Below, piece by piece: positions 1 through 7,416 of a stretch of DNA of 14,746 nt; the stretch's first letter is position 1; every line of letters begins with the position of its first letter. Under the pieces are notes generated by a model. It worked only from the letters and a program-made list of their open reading frames with translations, was not told the DNA's origin and searched no databases. This stretch comes from Burkholderiales bacterium (GTDB lineage Bacteria > Pseudomonadota > Gammaproteobacteria > Burkholderiales > Burkholderiaceae_D): positions 1 through 14,746 of the forward strand of contig JACPVY010000091.1 of NCBI GenBank assembly GCA_016197345.1, written 5' to 3'. Position numbers and translations under genes: made by a program.

Positions 1-312
1 ACTTTCATAGACGCTCACTTCAACCCGCCGGAAATTGGGGTTAGGCGTCGTAAATACTTGTTCTTTGCAGACGAATTTGAGTTCGCCTTGCGGGCAGTCA
101 CTGCTGCGTTCGCCGACTGCCGGGAATTCGTGGGCGATGCGAATTTGCACCAGCCGATTTTCCGCCGCCCAGGTCGCCATCATCTTGGCGCGTAAGCCCG
201 CGCTGTTTTGCACCAGGCTACCCGTGGCGCGCAGGCTGGCACCGAGCGCAATGGCGACAATCACCAGCGCTACCAGCACTTCGAGCAGGGTAAAACCTGT
301 TTGTTTTTGCAT
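1..312 (-). CDS. gspI: Type II secretion minor pseudopilin GspI (partial, 3' end outside window)
   Basis: 104 codons are visible, open to the left edge. The start ATG at 310-312 is preceded by GGAGTGAGG, which overlaps the end of gspH. The N-terminus MQKQTGFTLLEVLVAL has the prepilin-peptidase site G6/F7 and Glu at +5 (E11), followed by a hydrophobic helix to about residue 25. Family knowledge: GspI is the minor pseudopilin that nucleates the pseudopilus tip with GspJ and GspK; the Met-Gln start, short leader and ALVIVAIALGASLRA helix fit GspI better than GspJ. The mature part contains NRLVQIRIAHEFPAVGE, resembling the GspI region after the helix. It begins 3 nt after the gspH stop, so it is translationally linked to it; gspJ and gspK are expected beyond the window. 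Confidence 0.9.
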   Translation of the reverse strand, partial: MQKQTGFTLLEVLVALVIVAIALGASLRATGSLVQNSAGLRAKMMATWAAENRLVQIRIAHEFPAVGERSSDCPQGELKFVCKEQVFTTPNPNFRRVEVSVYES

Positions 313-315
313 TCC

Positions 316-804
316 TCACTCCACCGTAAAATGACCGACACCATCTGCCCGCACCGACACCGTGTTTTCGCCCACGTTCAAGGTCAAGACAAAGGGCTTA
401 TCCACTGGCTCGCGGCCAAACGTAATGCGCAGTGGATTGCTGCCTTCCGGCAACGCTGGCTCTATGCTTAAATTCATCGGCTGCAATTCAAAGGCGCGTT
501 CACGCAGCACATTGTCTTTGGGAATCGGTTGCCATTCCCCTTTTTCTCGCAGCAAAAAACGGTAATGCTCACTATCCGCTTCAAAGGCCACCAAGCGGTT
601 GCGCACAATCGCTTCATCGCGTGCGCTTTGCAGCAAGAGCGCAACCCGCTGCGCTTCCCGTTGCAAGGCTTGACGCTGACTCGGCATAGCGTTGATGGTG
701 ACGGCACCAAGCATGATGCCGACAATCACCATCACCACCAGCAATTCAAGCAGGGTGAAGCCGCGCGCACGCTGGGTGCGTAACAGTGTTATTGGATTTC
801 CCAC
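316..804 (-). CDS. gspH: Type II secretion minor pseudopilin GspH
   Basis: 162 aa. The N-terminal segment RARGFTLLELLVVMVIVGIM carries the class III prepilin signal with cleavage at G15/F16 and Glu at +5 (E20). The rest (QREAQRVALLLQSARDEAI, then a beta-rich C-terminal half) is typical of GspH, the minor pseudopilin next to the GspI-J-K tip. Length fits the family. The start used here is GTG at 802-804, inside the end of gspG (16-bp overlap); no good Shine-Dalgarno is visible for it, and a start a few codons later would leave a shorter leader, so the exact start is uncertain. The overlap with gspG and the 3-nt gap to gspI indicate one operon with translational coupling. Confidence 0.92.
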   Translation of the reverse strand: MGNPITLLRTQRARGFTLLELLVVMVIVGIMLGAVTINAMPSQRQALQREAQRVALLLQSARDEAIVRNRLVAFEADSEHYRFLLREKGEWQPIPKDNVLRERAFELQPMNLSIEPALPEGSNPLRITFGREPVDKPFVLTLNVGENTVSVRADGVGHFTVE

Positions 805-1250
805 GAGCCGATATCTGCATCTTCGCCAGTGCCGCCTTGCACGCCATCGGCGCCCAAGCTCCAGACATCCACTTCACCATGCAGGCCGGGCGCTAAATAC
901 AGCAGCGGCTTGCCCCAGGTGTCTTTTGGTGTTTTGTCGATATAGCCGCCTTCTTTCCAGTTGGAAGGAATCGGGCCAGTGGTAGGTTTGGTAATCAGTG
1001 CCTGCAAACCCTGTTCAGCAGTCGGGTAGCGGCTATTGTCCAGCTTATACATCTTGAGTGCATTAATCACTTCGGTGATATTGGTTTTGGTCGCCGTGAT
1101 GCGGGCATCGGCCGCACGTTGGATCACCTTTGGCACCAGCATCGCTGCCATGATACCCATGATAACCACCACCACCATGATCTCGATCAAGGTAAAGCCG
1201 TTTTGACGGCGGCGCTGACGTAAGCGCAAAGAAATCAACTCGGTTTGCAT
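789..1250 (-). CDS. gspG: Type II secretion major pseudopilin GspG
   Basis: 153 aa. The leader is 18 residues, rich in Arg, and ends in QNG/FTLIEIMVVVVIMG: cleavage at G18/F19, Glu at +5 (E23). The family signature continues with LVPKVIQRAADARITATKTNI, LKMYKLDNSRYPT.EQGL, and the C-terminal DVWSLGADG...GEDADIGSWE, which in GspG forms the calcium-binding loop. Family role: main subunit of the periplasmic pseudopilus that pushes folded exoproteins through the GspD secretin. It is the first gene of the visible gspGHI run. Upstream on the same strand lies almost 1 kb of non-coding DNA, so transcription probably starts there. The Shine-Dalgarno before ATG 1250 is weak. Confidence 0.96.
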   Translation of the reverse strand: MQTELISLRLRQRRRQNGFTLIEIMVVVVIMGIMAAMLVPKVIQRAADARITATKTNITEVINALKMYKLDNSRYPTAEQGLQALITKPTTGPIPSNWKEGGYIDKTPKDTWGKPLLYLAPGLHGEVDVWSLGADGVQGGTGEDADIGSWEIQ

Positions 1251-1740
1251 AAGCGTGCTTCTATCCAGTGAAAGGGGAAAAAAGAAAGAGTATAAGGGCG
1301 AAACTGCACTAAATGTGCCTAGTTCTACATTAGTGCCAATATTTTATCGTTTGCAGAAAAAAATCCACCTGCAATCACGACATTCTTTCGGCTAAGGTCA
1401 TACGCTTGTCATCAAGTTTGCATTTTTGATGCATTCTGGCAAGTGTTTTACAGGGGACGGTAGTGCCGCTGCAAACTAGGGAGAGGTGACCTCATCTACT
1501 GCGCAATCTGAGTGCCTAGCGTAGGGCTAAGTTCCTGCTGCATTGCGATAAAGTTGATAAATATTTATTTGGGTAAAAGGGCATTCAATAGGGAACTATT
1601 TTGCGATTATTTACTGCTAGTGCAGTGCTTATAGCAGTGCGATCAGCGGCCTGCATATTGGCGCGTGAGTTTAGCTAATTCTTTGCTATGGAACAGGTCG
1701 ATATTTAAATTTAGGCATAAGACTTGGCAAATTTGCGCAC
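1251..1740. other. Non-coding region upstream of gspG
   Basis: No convincing coding frame. On the minus strand a -10-like TATACT (complement at about 1289-1294) lies some 40 bp before gspG, but no good -35 is spaced for it. A hairpin with arms CACTAAATGT / ACATTAGTG (one bulged base) spans 1307-1335, just upstream, and could be an operator or leader stem. The remainder to 1740 shows only short fortuitous repeats such as GCAGTGC twice near 1621-1640. I see no recognisable RNA gene in it. Confidence 0.4.
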
Positions 1741-1793
1741 GGTCGCCTCTCGCCCGCATTGCGAGGCTGTCGCGAAAGGGGTTATGGCTTTTC

Positions 1794-1814
1794 GTAGGGT
1801 GGGCAAGCTGCCCA
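1794..1814 (+). repeat. REP-like palindrome with GTAG head
   Basis: GTAGG followed by the palindrome GTGGGCAAGCTGCCCAC. The same unit recurs at 12119-12141 and, inverted, at 12306-12328. A GTAG head followed by an imperfect hairpin is the hallmark of REP elements mobilised by RAYT (TnpA-REP) transposases; no RAYT gene is in this window. Confidence 0.65.
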
Positions 1815-1897
1815 CGGCCTTTGACTTTAAAAATCTTTTTGATAAAGTTGTTCGATTTTTTATGTCAAAAATAGGATTTTTATTAATCCTAGGCAAT

Positions 1898-1917
1898 GGT
1901 GGGCGAGTCGCCCAGCC
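1898..1917. repeat. REP-like palindrome, second member of the left pair
   Basis: GGTGGGCGAGTCGCCCAGCC, a hairpin differing from the 1794 unit in the loop and lacking an adjacent GTAG head. The sister copy at 12037-12055 has the same GGTGGGCGAGTCGCCCA core. Two units about 85 bp apart with an AT-rich spacer resemble a REP doublet (BIME-like). Confidence 0.55.
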
Positions 1918-2206
1918 ACGTTTTCCTCTTTTGCGACACCGCTCACGCGGGCAGAGGGGACGCACCTTCAGGCACAGGACCCTTTCGCGACAGCCTCGAG
2001 CGGGCGAGAGGGCGGTCTTCCTTTCCACCATTGCGTTTTCGTCATCAATGGTTGTCGGATGTGACACTTGTCAGTGCAGAAAACGCTACCGCGCCGAGCT
2101 AGCGCGAGCGACGCCAAAATCACCATAGAATGCGCCTCAGTGCCAACCCCAAGCTATCGCGTACACCAGCTATGTCGCCGCTATAGCCTAATGCTGTGAG
2201 GTGTTT

Positions 2207-2533
2207 ATGTTATTCGGTTTTCTCGCTGGCTTCGCTTATTTTGAACAGGCCAAGCCAAACACGCCACTTTATTTGCGACTCCTGACTGCAGCTTATTGCC
2301 CGGCTGTCGATTTGATATTTTGGTTTTCCGTCTGGATTTCGCAGAACCATCGCTATCAGCATTTTTGGATCAAAGTATTTTTCTCGATGCAATACGTGCT
2401 GCCGATACTATTGGCTGTTTCCATCTTCGGCTATCCTGGGCCTAAGCGCTTGCATTTTTTGCTTGTACCACTGATGCTTTTGCTTTGGGCTTGCACATTT
2501 TTTATGAGCTATTTTTCCGTTGTTGGGGAATGA
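2207..2533 (+). CDS. Small integral membrane protein, function unknown
   Basis: 108 aa from ATG 2207, which has the ribosome-binding site GAGGTG just upstream; a GTG at 2201 would add two residues but sits inside that site, so ATG is preferred. I do not recognise a family. Hydrophobic segments are at about residues 22-44 (LRLLTAAYCPAVDLIFWFSV), 59-76 (MQYVLPILLAVSIFGY) and 82-106 (LHFLLVPLMLLLWACTFF), plus a short hydrophobic start, suggesting three or four transmembrane helices with few charged residues. It is followed after 46 bp by a second small membrane protein on the same strand, so the two may be cotranscribed. No promoter is obvious. It could be a poorly conserved membrane protein or an over-called ORF, but the composition argues for a real membrane protein. 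Confidence 0.55.
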   Translation: MLFGFLAGFAYFEQAKPNTPLYLRLLTAAYCPAVDLIFWFSVWISQNHRYQHFWIKVFFSMQYVLPILLAVSIFGYPGPKRLHFLLVPLMLLLWACTFFMSYFSVVGE

Positions 2534-2579
2534 TTTGCGCTGCTGAGCGATATGAATTTTTCAAACTAAGGCGCGCCGA

Positions 2580-2942
2580 ATGAGATTACTGCCGTGGGCA
2601 AACAAGTTGCCCACTCTACTGCTCTTGCTCATTTGCCTGACACTGGCGTGGCAGATGCCGCTTTGGGTTGTCTTGATGTATAGCGTCGCCAGTGTGTTGT
2701 GCTATTTCGCTTATCGCGCGGATAAGTCCGCAGCGCGCGCTGGGCAGTGGCGTACACGGGAACGCACTTTGCTGCTGTTCGGCTTGATCGGTGGTTGGCC
2801 GGGTGCGCTGTTGGCGCAGCAAACTTTGCGCCATAAATCGCGCAAATTTTCTTTTCAGTTTTGGTTTTGGTGCAGTGTTTTGCTCAATCTCGCTGTCTTG
2901 GTTTATCTGAATTCACCTTGGAATGCGCTGTTGCGGCCATGA
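2580..2942 (+). CDS. DUF1294 family membrane protein
   Basis: 120 aa. The DUF1294 pattern is clear: YRADKSAA (45-52), WRTRERTL (57-64), GGWPGALLAQ (71-80) and RHKSRKFSFQ (84-93), flanked by hydrophobic helices at about 10-42 and 93-112. Family knowledge: small inner-membrane proteins of unknown function; some relatives carry an N-terminal cold-shock domain, which is absent here, so this is the membrane-only form. The ATG at 2580 is preceded by AAGG about nine bases upstream. It lies 46 bp after the previous small membrane gene and 45 bp before the broken acetyltransferase, all on the plus strand. No function can be assigned beyond the family name. Confidence 0.85.
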   Translation: MRLLPWANKLPTLLLLLICLTLAWQMPLWVVLMYSVASVLCYFAYRADKSAARAGQWRTRERTLLLFGLIGGWPGALLAQQTLRHKSRKFSFQFWFWCSVLLNLAVLVYLNSPWNALLRP

Positions 2943-2987
2943 TGGCTAGATGTTAAGGTCGTCTTTTTTCTACGGACATTGACGCCT

Positions 2988-3483
2988 ATGCCCAATCCCA
3001 TCCTGCTCAATCTTCCCGATCATCTTGAAACCTCGCGCTTACATATGCGTGTGCCACGCGCTGGCGATGGTGCGCAAGTGTACGCGGCTGTCTGCGAGAG
3101 CTTGCCCGCGCTACGGCAATTTACGGCGTCGCTGCCGTGGGTGGTGGGTGAGCAATCGGAGGAAAATTCTCATCGGTTGCGCTGGTTTGCATCGACCCGA
3201 TTGGCATACGCCGAAAATGGATATCGGTTTTTGGTGCCGCAGCTCGCGTAGCAAGCAAGGCTATATAGCCGAAGCGGTGCAAGCGCTACTGGCGATGGGG
3301 TTTGATCAATTAGGCTTAGCGCGGATTGAAATCATCACCGATGAACTCAACGCTAGTGCGCGCAAAGTGGCAGAAAAAGCGGGTTTGCAACTGGAAGGCA
3401 TTATGCGCAATGAGCGCCGGGCGCATGATGGCGTGTTGCGCAATACTTGCGTATATGCGGCATGCGCGGCGACGCCAAAATAA
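2988..3483 (+). pseudogene. GNAT-family N-acetyltransferase (RimJ/RimL type), internal deletion with frameshift
   Basis: The first frame starts at ATG 2988 and reads MPNPILLNLPDHLETSRLHM...LPWVVGEQSEENSH (62 residues) before losing homology near 3174; it terminates at 3249-3251. A second frame, from about 3175 to the TAA at 3481-3483, continues with GLHRPDWHTPKMDIGFWCRS, QGYIAEAVQALLAMGF, ARIEIITDELNASARKVAEK, and GLQLEGIMRNERRAHDG, the second half of the same protein. QGYIAEAV is the acetyl-CoA-binding loop. From memory of RimJ/RimL-like proteins, the missing middle is about 30-40 residues (the stretch leading up to the GLHRPDW strand). So both ends survive while the centre and the frame are lost. 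The gene is probably inactive; an assembly or sequencing error is the alternative. Confidence 0.8.
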
Positions 3484-3507
3484 TGGGTAAAGTCGAAAGT
3501 CGGCGCA

Positions 3508-3533
3508 ATAAAAAAGGGCCTCCGCAGAGGCCC
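3508..3533 (-). terminator. Intrinsic terminator downstream of protease A
   Basis: GGGCCTC (3516-3522), loop CGCA, GAGGCCC (3527-3533); on the minus strand the stem is followed directly by TTTTTTATT. It lies about 100 bp beyond the protease A stop and is oriented for that gene. It has no T-tract on the plus strand, so it is weaker for the converging acetyltransferase remnant. Confidence 0.85.
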
Positions 3534-3587
3534 TAAACTATCTTACTGATCTTTGTTGATACAGCGCTTTCACCTACCTTTTACAGC

Positions 3588-3607
3588 CCCCTCGTTGCTA
3601 CGAGGGG
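3588..3607 (-). other. Stem-loop in the 3' untranslated region of protease A
   Basis: CCCCTCG (3588-3594) and CGAGGGG (3601-3607) pair perfectly around the loop TTGCTA. No U-tract follows on the minus strand, so it is more likely a 3' stabilising stem than the terminator itself. Confidence 0.5.
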
Positions 3608-3629
3608 TATTGCTATACAACTTTGAGAA

Positions 3630-5046
3630 TTACTTACCGCAACCCAAGGACTTGATGCGATCGTAAGCTGCTTTAGCTTGCACCAAACCGTAGCCAAATT
3701 TCACATCGCGGCCAGCGCTACCCAAATCTTGTGCGCTCAAGGTCAAGCTAGTACGCATTTGCGCAGCGGTACAGGTTGGGAAGTAGCTCCATACCAGTGC
3801 AGCGACTGCGGAAACATGCGGCGTTGCCATCGACGTACCATCAAAGTAAGCGTAGTTGGTTGCCGTCACCGAAACCGTTGCGCTTTGGCCGACTTTTGCC
3901 TTCATCGCTGCGCCATCGACATCGGTTGCCGTTACCGAAGGAATCGTCGTGACGGTGGTGCCCAAGGTGCCGCCGAAAGTACCTGTTGTGTTGTTATACA
4001 CAATCGCGCCCACACCGCCGCTGTTTTGGCAATTTGTCACTTTGGTAGCGAAGTCAACCGTGCCGCGTTGGATCAAGCAGACTTTGCCAGATGCTGCGCT
4101 ATTGACTGCATCACCCAGACCGAAATCAAACAATGCTGCCGACCGAAATCACGCTGGCATAACCTGCTGGATACGAGATAGCGGTTTGTTTTGCTGGGTC
4201 TGCATTGTCGCCATCGTTACCTGCTGCTGCGATCGACAAGATGCCTGCTTTTGCCAAGTTGCTAAACGTCGTGTTTTCCGTTGCGCTGTAAGTTGGGCCG
4301 CCGAGGGACATCGAAATCACGTTAGCACCTGCGGTTTGGCATTTTTTCGCTGCGGTGGACAGGTCAGAAGAATATGCCCAGCCTGCTGCGCTAAATACTT
4401 TGACGATATGCAGCTTGATTTTGCCGTTTGGATTCACGCCAACCACGCCAACACCGCTGTTATTCAATGCAGAGATCGTGCCTGCAACGTGGGTACCGTG
4501 GTGGTTTTCGTCGGTGTACCACCAGCCAGTGCCGCTATCGTATTCGCCAGTAACGTTGGTGCCTTTGCTCAAATCTTCGTGTGCACGGTCATAGCCAGAG
4601 TCGATGATGCAAATCTTGCGGTTTGCGGTGTTCGCGTCGCCGCTAGGCAACAAATCAGCTTGCACTTGCTTGATGCCGTATGGCACCAATTGACCAACTA
4701 AATATGGGGAACCAGTCGAAGCTGAGGTGCCGCCAGCCATCAAAAAGCGTTTCACATCTTCTTCAACCAATGCGACGTCTTTATGACCTTTCAATTGTTT
4801 CACACCATCTGCACTTGCTTCGATTGCTACTGCGCTCATTTGGTGGATCTGGCCTTTTACGCTGCCTTTTGCTTGGATGATCGCGCTGCGTACTGCTTCG
4901 TGCGAACCTTCTTTGAAATGGACGACATAACGTGCGTTGCCTTCTGCAGCTTGGGCGTTGCCGATCATGCTAACGGCGGCGGCACCAGCCAATGCGAATT
5001 TGATTGCGGTGGAGAGCTTGGAAGCGGAGAAGTGCACTTTGGTCAT
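3630..5046 (-). pseudogene. S8 subtilisin-like serine protease A, inactivated by ~190-bp deletion and frameshift
   Basis: The N-terminal frame (5046 down to 4126, 306 aa) has a signal peptide ending NAQA, an I9-type propeptide (ARYVVHFKEG...VALVEEDVKRF), Asp149 in IIDSG, His183 in HHGTHVAG and the oxyanion Asn277 in AAAGNDG. It stops at TGA soon after VISVG. The C-terminal frame resumes at ALFDFGLGD (about 4141 downwards) with the PA-domain segment GKVCLIQRGTVDFATKV, the catalytic-Ser motif DGTSMATPH and the conserved end SLGCGK (stop 3630-3632). Aligned to paralog B, residues 300-362 of B are missing, including the conserved SAPGVNVLSTV strand. The N-terminal fragment would lack the nucleophile, so no active protease is expected. 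ATG 5046 has AAGGGACG upstream. Promoter and leader resemble those of B. Confidence 0.88.
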
Positions 5047-5136
5047 ATTGTCGTCCCTTAATATTGAGTAGATTGGTTAAGTTTTTTTGATTCAATAAAT
5101 CATGTAACTAACTTACTTACTTTGCAGTCTTTTTTG

Positions 5137-5152
5137 ATTTCCTTGTGGAAAT
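5137..5152 (-). promoter_or_regulatory. Dyad in the leader of protease A
   Basis: Minus strand ATTTCCACAAGGAAAT, a perfect 6-bp inverted repeat around a 4-nt loop, at about +14 to +29 of the predicted transcript. Related dyads precede proteases B (7417-7434) and C (9845-9858). It could be an operator just downstream of the promoter or a 5' mRNA stem-loop. Confidence 0.55.
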
Positions 5153-5172
5153 TTGTTGCTGCGATGTAATGA

Positions 5173-5201
5173 ATCTTACATGCGAATTTAATCGTTGTCC
5201 A
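5173..5201 (-). promoter_or_regulatory. Sigma-70-type promoter of protease A
   Basis: On the minus strand: -35 TGGACA (5201-5196), 17-bp spacer, -10 TAAGAT (5178-5173). Protease B has the identical hexamers and spacing. The predicted start is near 5166, giving a leader of about 120 nt. Confidence 0.6.
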
Positions 5202-5600
5202 CAGGAAAATGCAAAATTCTTGAAATTTTTTCGAGATTTTGTACTATGGTGCAGCGCACAAGTGCGGTTTATGGTGATTTTTCCCAAATTTTCTTTAGTT
5301 GAAAGCAAATGTGAGAAATGTAAACTGTTGAAGTAATTTATTTCTTTTCGGAAAGAAAATTTTGATTATTCTGTATTATTTTTACTAAATAGGTGTAAAA
5401 GATCAGCAGGATGTCATCAATTTATTGTGACTATTTCTATGTTGCTGTATGGAACTGGTATTGAAGCCGTCATTGCCTTAACGGCGCGGGCACGCCGCAA
5501 TTGGGATGCCGGGCAAGGGCTGTAGCGCGGCGAGCCGCGTGTGAGGCTGGCAAATAGCGTTGCCAACGAGGAGGGCAAAGCAAGCGTGGTTAGGCGAAAA
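5202..5600. other. Intergenic region between proteases A and B
   Basis: The part to about 5450 is AT-rich, with no supported coding frame. About 5460-5590 is a conspicuously GC-rich island with a small stem TGGCAA/TTGCCA (5548-5565). A 64-codon minus-strand frame covers the island, but its GTG start lies inside the terminator stem, so I do not call it as a gene. Confidence 0.4.
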
Positions 5601-5628
5601 AAAAGCGCCACATCGCTGCGGCGCTTTT
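5601..5628 (-). terminator. Intrinsic terminator of protease B
   Basis: AAAAGCGCC (5601-5609) and GGCGCTTTT (5620-5628) form a 9-bp stem around a 10-nt loop. On the minus strand the stem runs into eight T residues, a standard terminator about 120 bp after the protease B stop. Confidence 0.85.
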
Positions 5629-5703
5629 GAACCCAACTACTTTCAAACTGACTTCTAGCGTTTACATCTACTACGGTACTGCAAAGACGACTGTTTTCAA
5701 ACT

Positions 5704-5728
5704 GGGCGCCCGCTTAAGGCTAGGCGCC
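5704..5728 (-). other. GGCGCC stem-loop in the protease B 3' region
   Basis: Two GGCGCC hexamers (each self-complementary) flank a 12-nt loop just after the protease B stop codon. There is no T-run, so it is probably a 3' stabilising stem rather than a terminator. Confidence 0.35.
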
Positions 5729-5749
5729 GATTCCTATCACGCAACTACA

Positions 5750-7342
5750 TTACTTGCCGCAACCCAAGGACTTGATGCGGTCATATGCTGCTTTAGCTTG
5801 GATCAAACCGTAGCCGTATTTGACGTCACGACCAGCGCTGCCCAAATCCAACGCGCTCTTGGTCAAGGTCGTGCGCATTTGTGCTGCGGTACAGGTTGGG
5901 TAGTAGCTCCACACCAAGGCTGCAACTGCTGCAGCATGTGGCGTTGCCATCGACGTACCATCGTAGAAGGCGTAGTTGGTAGCGACCACTGCTACGGTTG
6001 CGCTTTGCCCAACTTTTGCTTTCATCGCTGCGCCATCAGTATCCGAAGCGGTTGCCGATGGGATGGTGGTCACGGTGGTGCCCAAGGTGCCGCCGAAAGA
6101 GCCTGCTGCATTGTTATACACAATCGCGCCTACACCGCCGCTGGTTTGGCAATTCGTCACTTTCGTTGCGAAGTCAACTGTGCCGCGTTGGATCAAGCAG
6201 ACTTTGCCAGCTGCTGCGGTATTGGTTTTGTCGCCGATACCGAAGTCAAACAATGCGCCAGTAGCGGTTTTGTTTGGCGAACCAGACATGCCGCCGACTG
6301 GAACTGCGACGCCACCCACCGTTGCGCTCGATTCAGAACCTTTGCCCATTGGCACGGTAGACAACACGTTCACGCCAGGAGCCGATAATTCCACTTTGCT
6401 ATTGTATTGGGAGAAACTTGCCCATTGTTTGTTTTCATCCAGTGCGCCAATCGAAATCACGCTGCTATAGCCTGCTGGATAAGACACGGCAGTTTGTTTT
6501 GCTGGATCAGGATCTGCACCGTCGTTACCTGCTGCCGCAACGATCAAGATACCTGCTTTAGCCAGATTGCTGAACGTGGTGTTTTCGGATGCGCTGTAAT
6601 TTGGGCCGCCGAGCGACATCGTGACGATGTTCGCGCCAGCTGCTTTACATTTGTTTGCTGCGGCCGACAAGCTGGAGGAATATGCCCAGCCATCTGCACC
6701 GAACACTTTAACAATGTGCAATTTCAATTTGCCATTTGGATTCACGCCCACTACGCCAACGCCACTGTTATTGAGCGCTGCAATCGTACCTGCAACGTGG
6801 GTGCCATGGTGGTTTTCGTCGGTGTACCACCAGCCAGTGCCGCTATCGTATTCGCCAGTGACGTTGGTGCCTTTGCCCAAATCTTCATGAGCGCGGTCAT
6901 AGCCGGAGTCGATGATACAAACTTTGCGGTTCGCGGTGTTTGCGTCGCCGCTAGGTAATTGATCAGCTTGTACTAATTTGATGCCGTATGGCACTTGTTG
7001 GCCAACTAAATATGGGTTGCCAGTCGATGGCGTGGAACCGCCGAATGGGTAACGCTTCACATCTTCTTCGACCAGCGAAACGTTTTTGTTTGCTTTTAAT
7101 TGTTTTGCACCTTCAGCAGTGGCTTCGATCGACACTGCATTCATGCTATGAATTTGGTATTTCACATTCGCTTTAGCGGCAACGATAGCTGCTTTCACAT
7201 CCACATGGGCGCCGTCTGCATAGTGCACAACATAACGATCTGCGGCTTGCGCTTGAGCGAGCATACCAACAGTGGCGACGCCAGCGAGGCCGAGCTTGAT
7301 TGCGGTGGAGAGTTTGGTGGATTGGAAAGGCGAATTGCGCAT
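5750..7342 (-). CDS. Secreted S8 subtilisin-like serine protease B with PA-domain insert
   Basis: 530 aa, intact. Order: Sec signal peptide (1-33, ending AQAQA/AD), I9-type inhibitory propeptide (about 36-98, RYVVHYADG to VEEDVKRYP), then the catalytic domain with Asp145 (IIDSG), His179 (HHGTHVAG), oxyanion Asn273 (AAAGNDG) and Ser464 (DGTSMATPH). A protease-associated (PA) domain is inserted at about 364-452 (GKVCLIQRGTVDFATKV, GGVGAIVYNN). Cysteines 142, 232, 382, 398, 484 and 528 could form disulphides, as in an extracellular enzyme. Family role: exported endopeptidase, self-processed by removing the propeptide. ATG 7342 is preceded by GAGGGAC. It is the middle of three tandem paralogs and is closest to the broken copy A. 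Export by the nearby type II system is plausible but not shown. Confidence 0.95.
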   Translation of the reverse strand: MRNSPFQSTKLSTAIKLGLAGVATVGMLAQAQAADRYVVHYADGAHVDVKAAIVAAKANVKYQIHSMNAVSIEATAEGAKQLKANKNVSLVEEDVKRYPFGGSTPSTGNPYLVGQQVPYGIKLVQADQLPSGDANTANRKVCIIDSGYDRAHEDLGKGTNVTGEYDSGTGWWYTDENHHGTHVAGTIAALNNSGVGVVGVNPNGKLKLHIVKVFGADGWAYSSSLSAAANKCKAAGANIVTMSLGGPNYSASENTTFSNLAKAGILIVAAAGNDGADPDPAKQTAVSYPAGYSSVISIGALDENKQWASFSQYNSKVELSAPGVNVLSTVPMGKGSESSATVGGVAVPVGGMSGSPNKTATGALFDFGIGDKTNTAAAGKVCLIQRGTVDFATKVTNCQTSGGVGAIVYNNAAGSFGGTLGTTVTTIPSATASDTDGAAMKAKVGQSATVAVVATNYAFYDGTSMATPHAAAVAALVWSYYPTCTAAQMRTTLTKSALDLGSAGRDVKYGYGLIQAKAAYDRIKSLGCGK

Positions 7343-7416
7343 GTGAGTGTCCCTCAGTATAGATTGTCTGGTTAGTTAAGTGATGCAAGAATTAGTATCA
7401 CCTGGCATTCTTTTTT

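Larger units (their letters stand above)
1741..2017. repeat. Inverted-repeat-bounded element with internal REP-like palindromes
   Basis: Left arm 1741-1780 and right arm 1980-2017 are inverted copies. CCCTTTCGCGACAGCCTCG (19 nt) matches exactly, and after a 4-nt versus 1-nt interruption GCGGGCGAGAGG (12 nt) also matches exactly. A degenerate third copy in the right-arm orientation lies at about 1932-1962. Between the arms are two REP-like palindromes and about 80 bp of AT-rich DNA. There is no transposase ORF. The design resembles a non-autonomous (MITE-like) or composite REP element; which of these is inference. Confidence 0.6.

Noticed and set aside
1600..1660. GCAGTGC direct repeats near 1621-1640 as a possible iteron or CRISPR-like array
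   Set aside because: Only two short copies with no regular spacing.
1724..2128. 134-aa plus-strand and 118-aa minus-strand ORFs over the inverted-repeat element
   Set aside because: They translate the REP palindromes and inverted repeats (RRVGKLPT-type peptides) and are explained by the repeat DNA.
3856..4701. 281-aa plus-strand ORF opposite protease A (and similar long ORFs opposite B and C)
   Set aside because: They are antisense shadows of the protease genes, Cys/Ala/Val-rich with no family features, and recur in mirror form at each paralog.
5417..5611. 64-codon minus-strand ORF in the protease A-B gap as a gene
   Set aside because: Its GTG start lies inside the protease B terminator, there is no ribosome-binding site, and the composition follows the GC-rich island; kept only as a finding.
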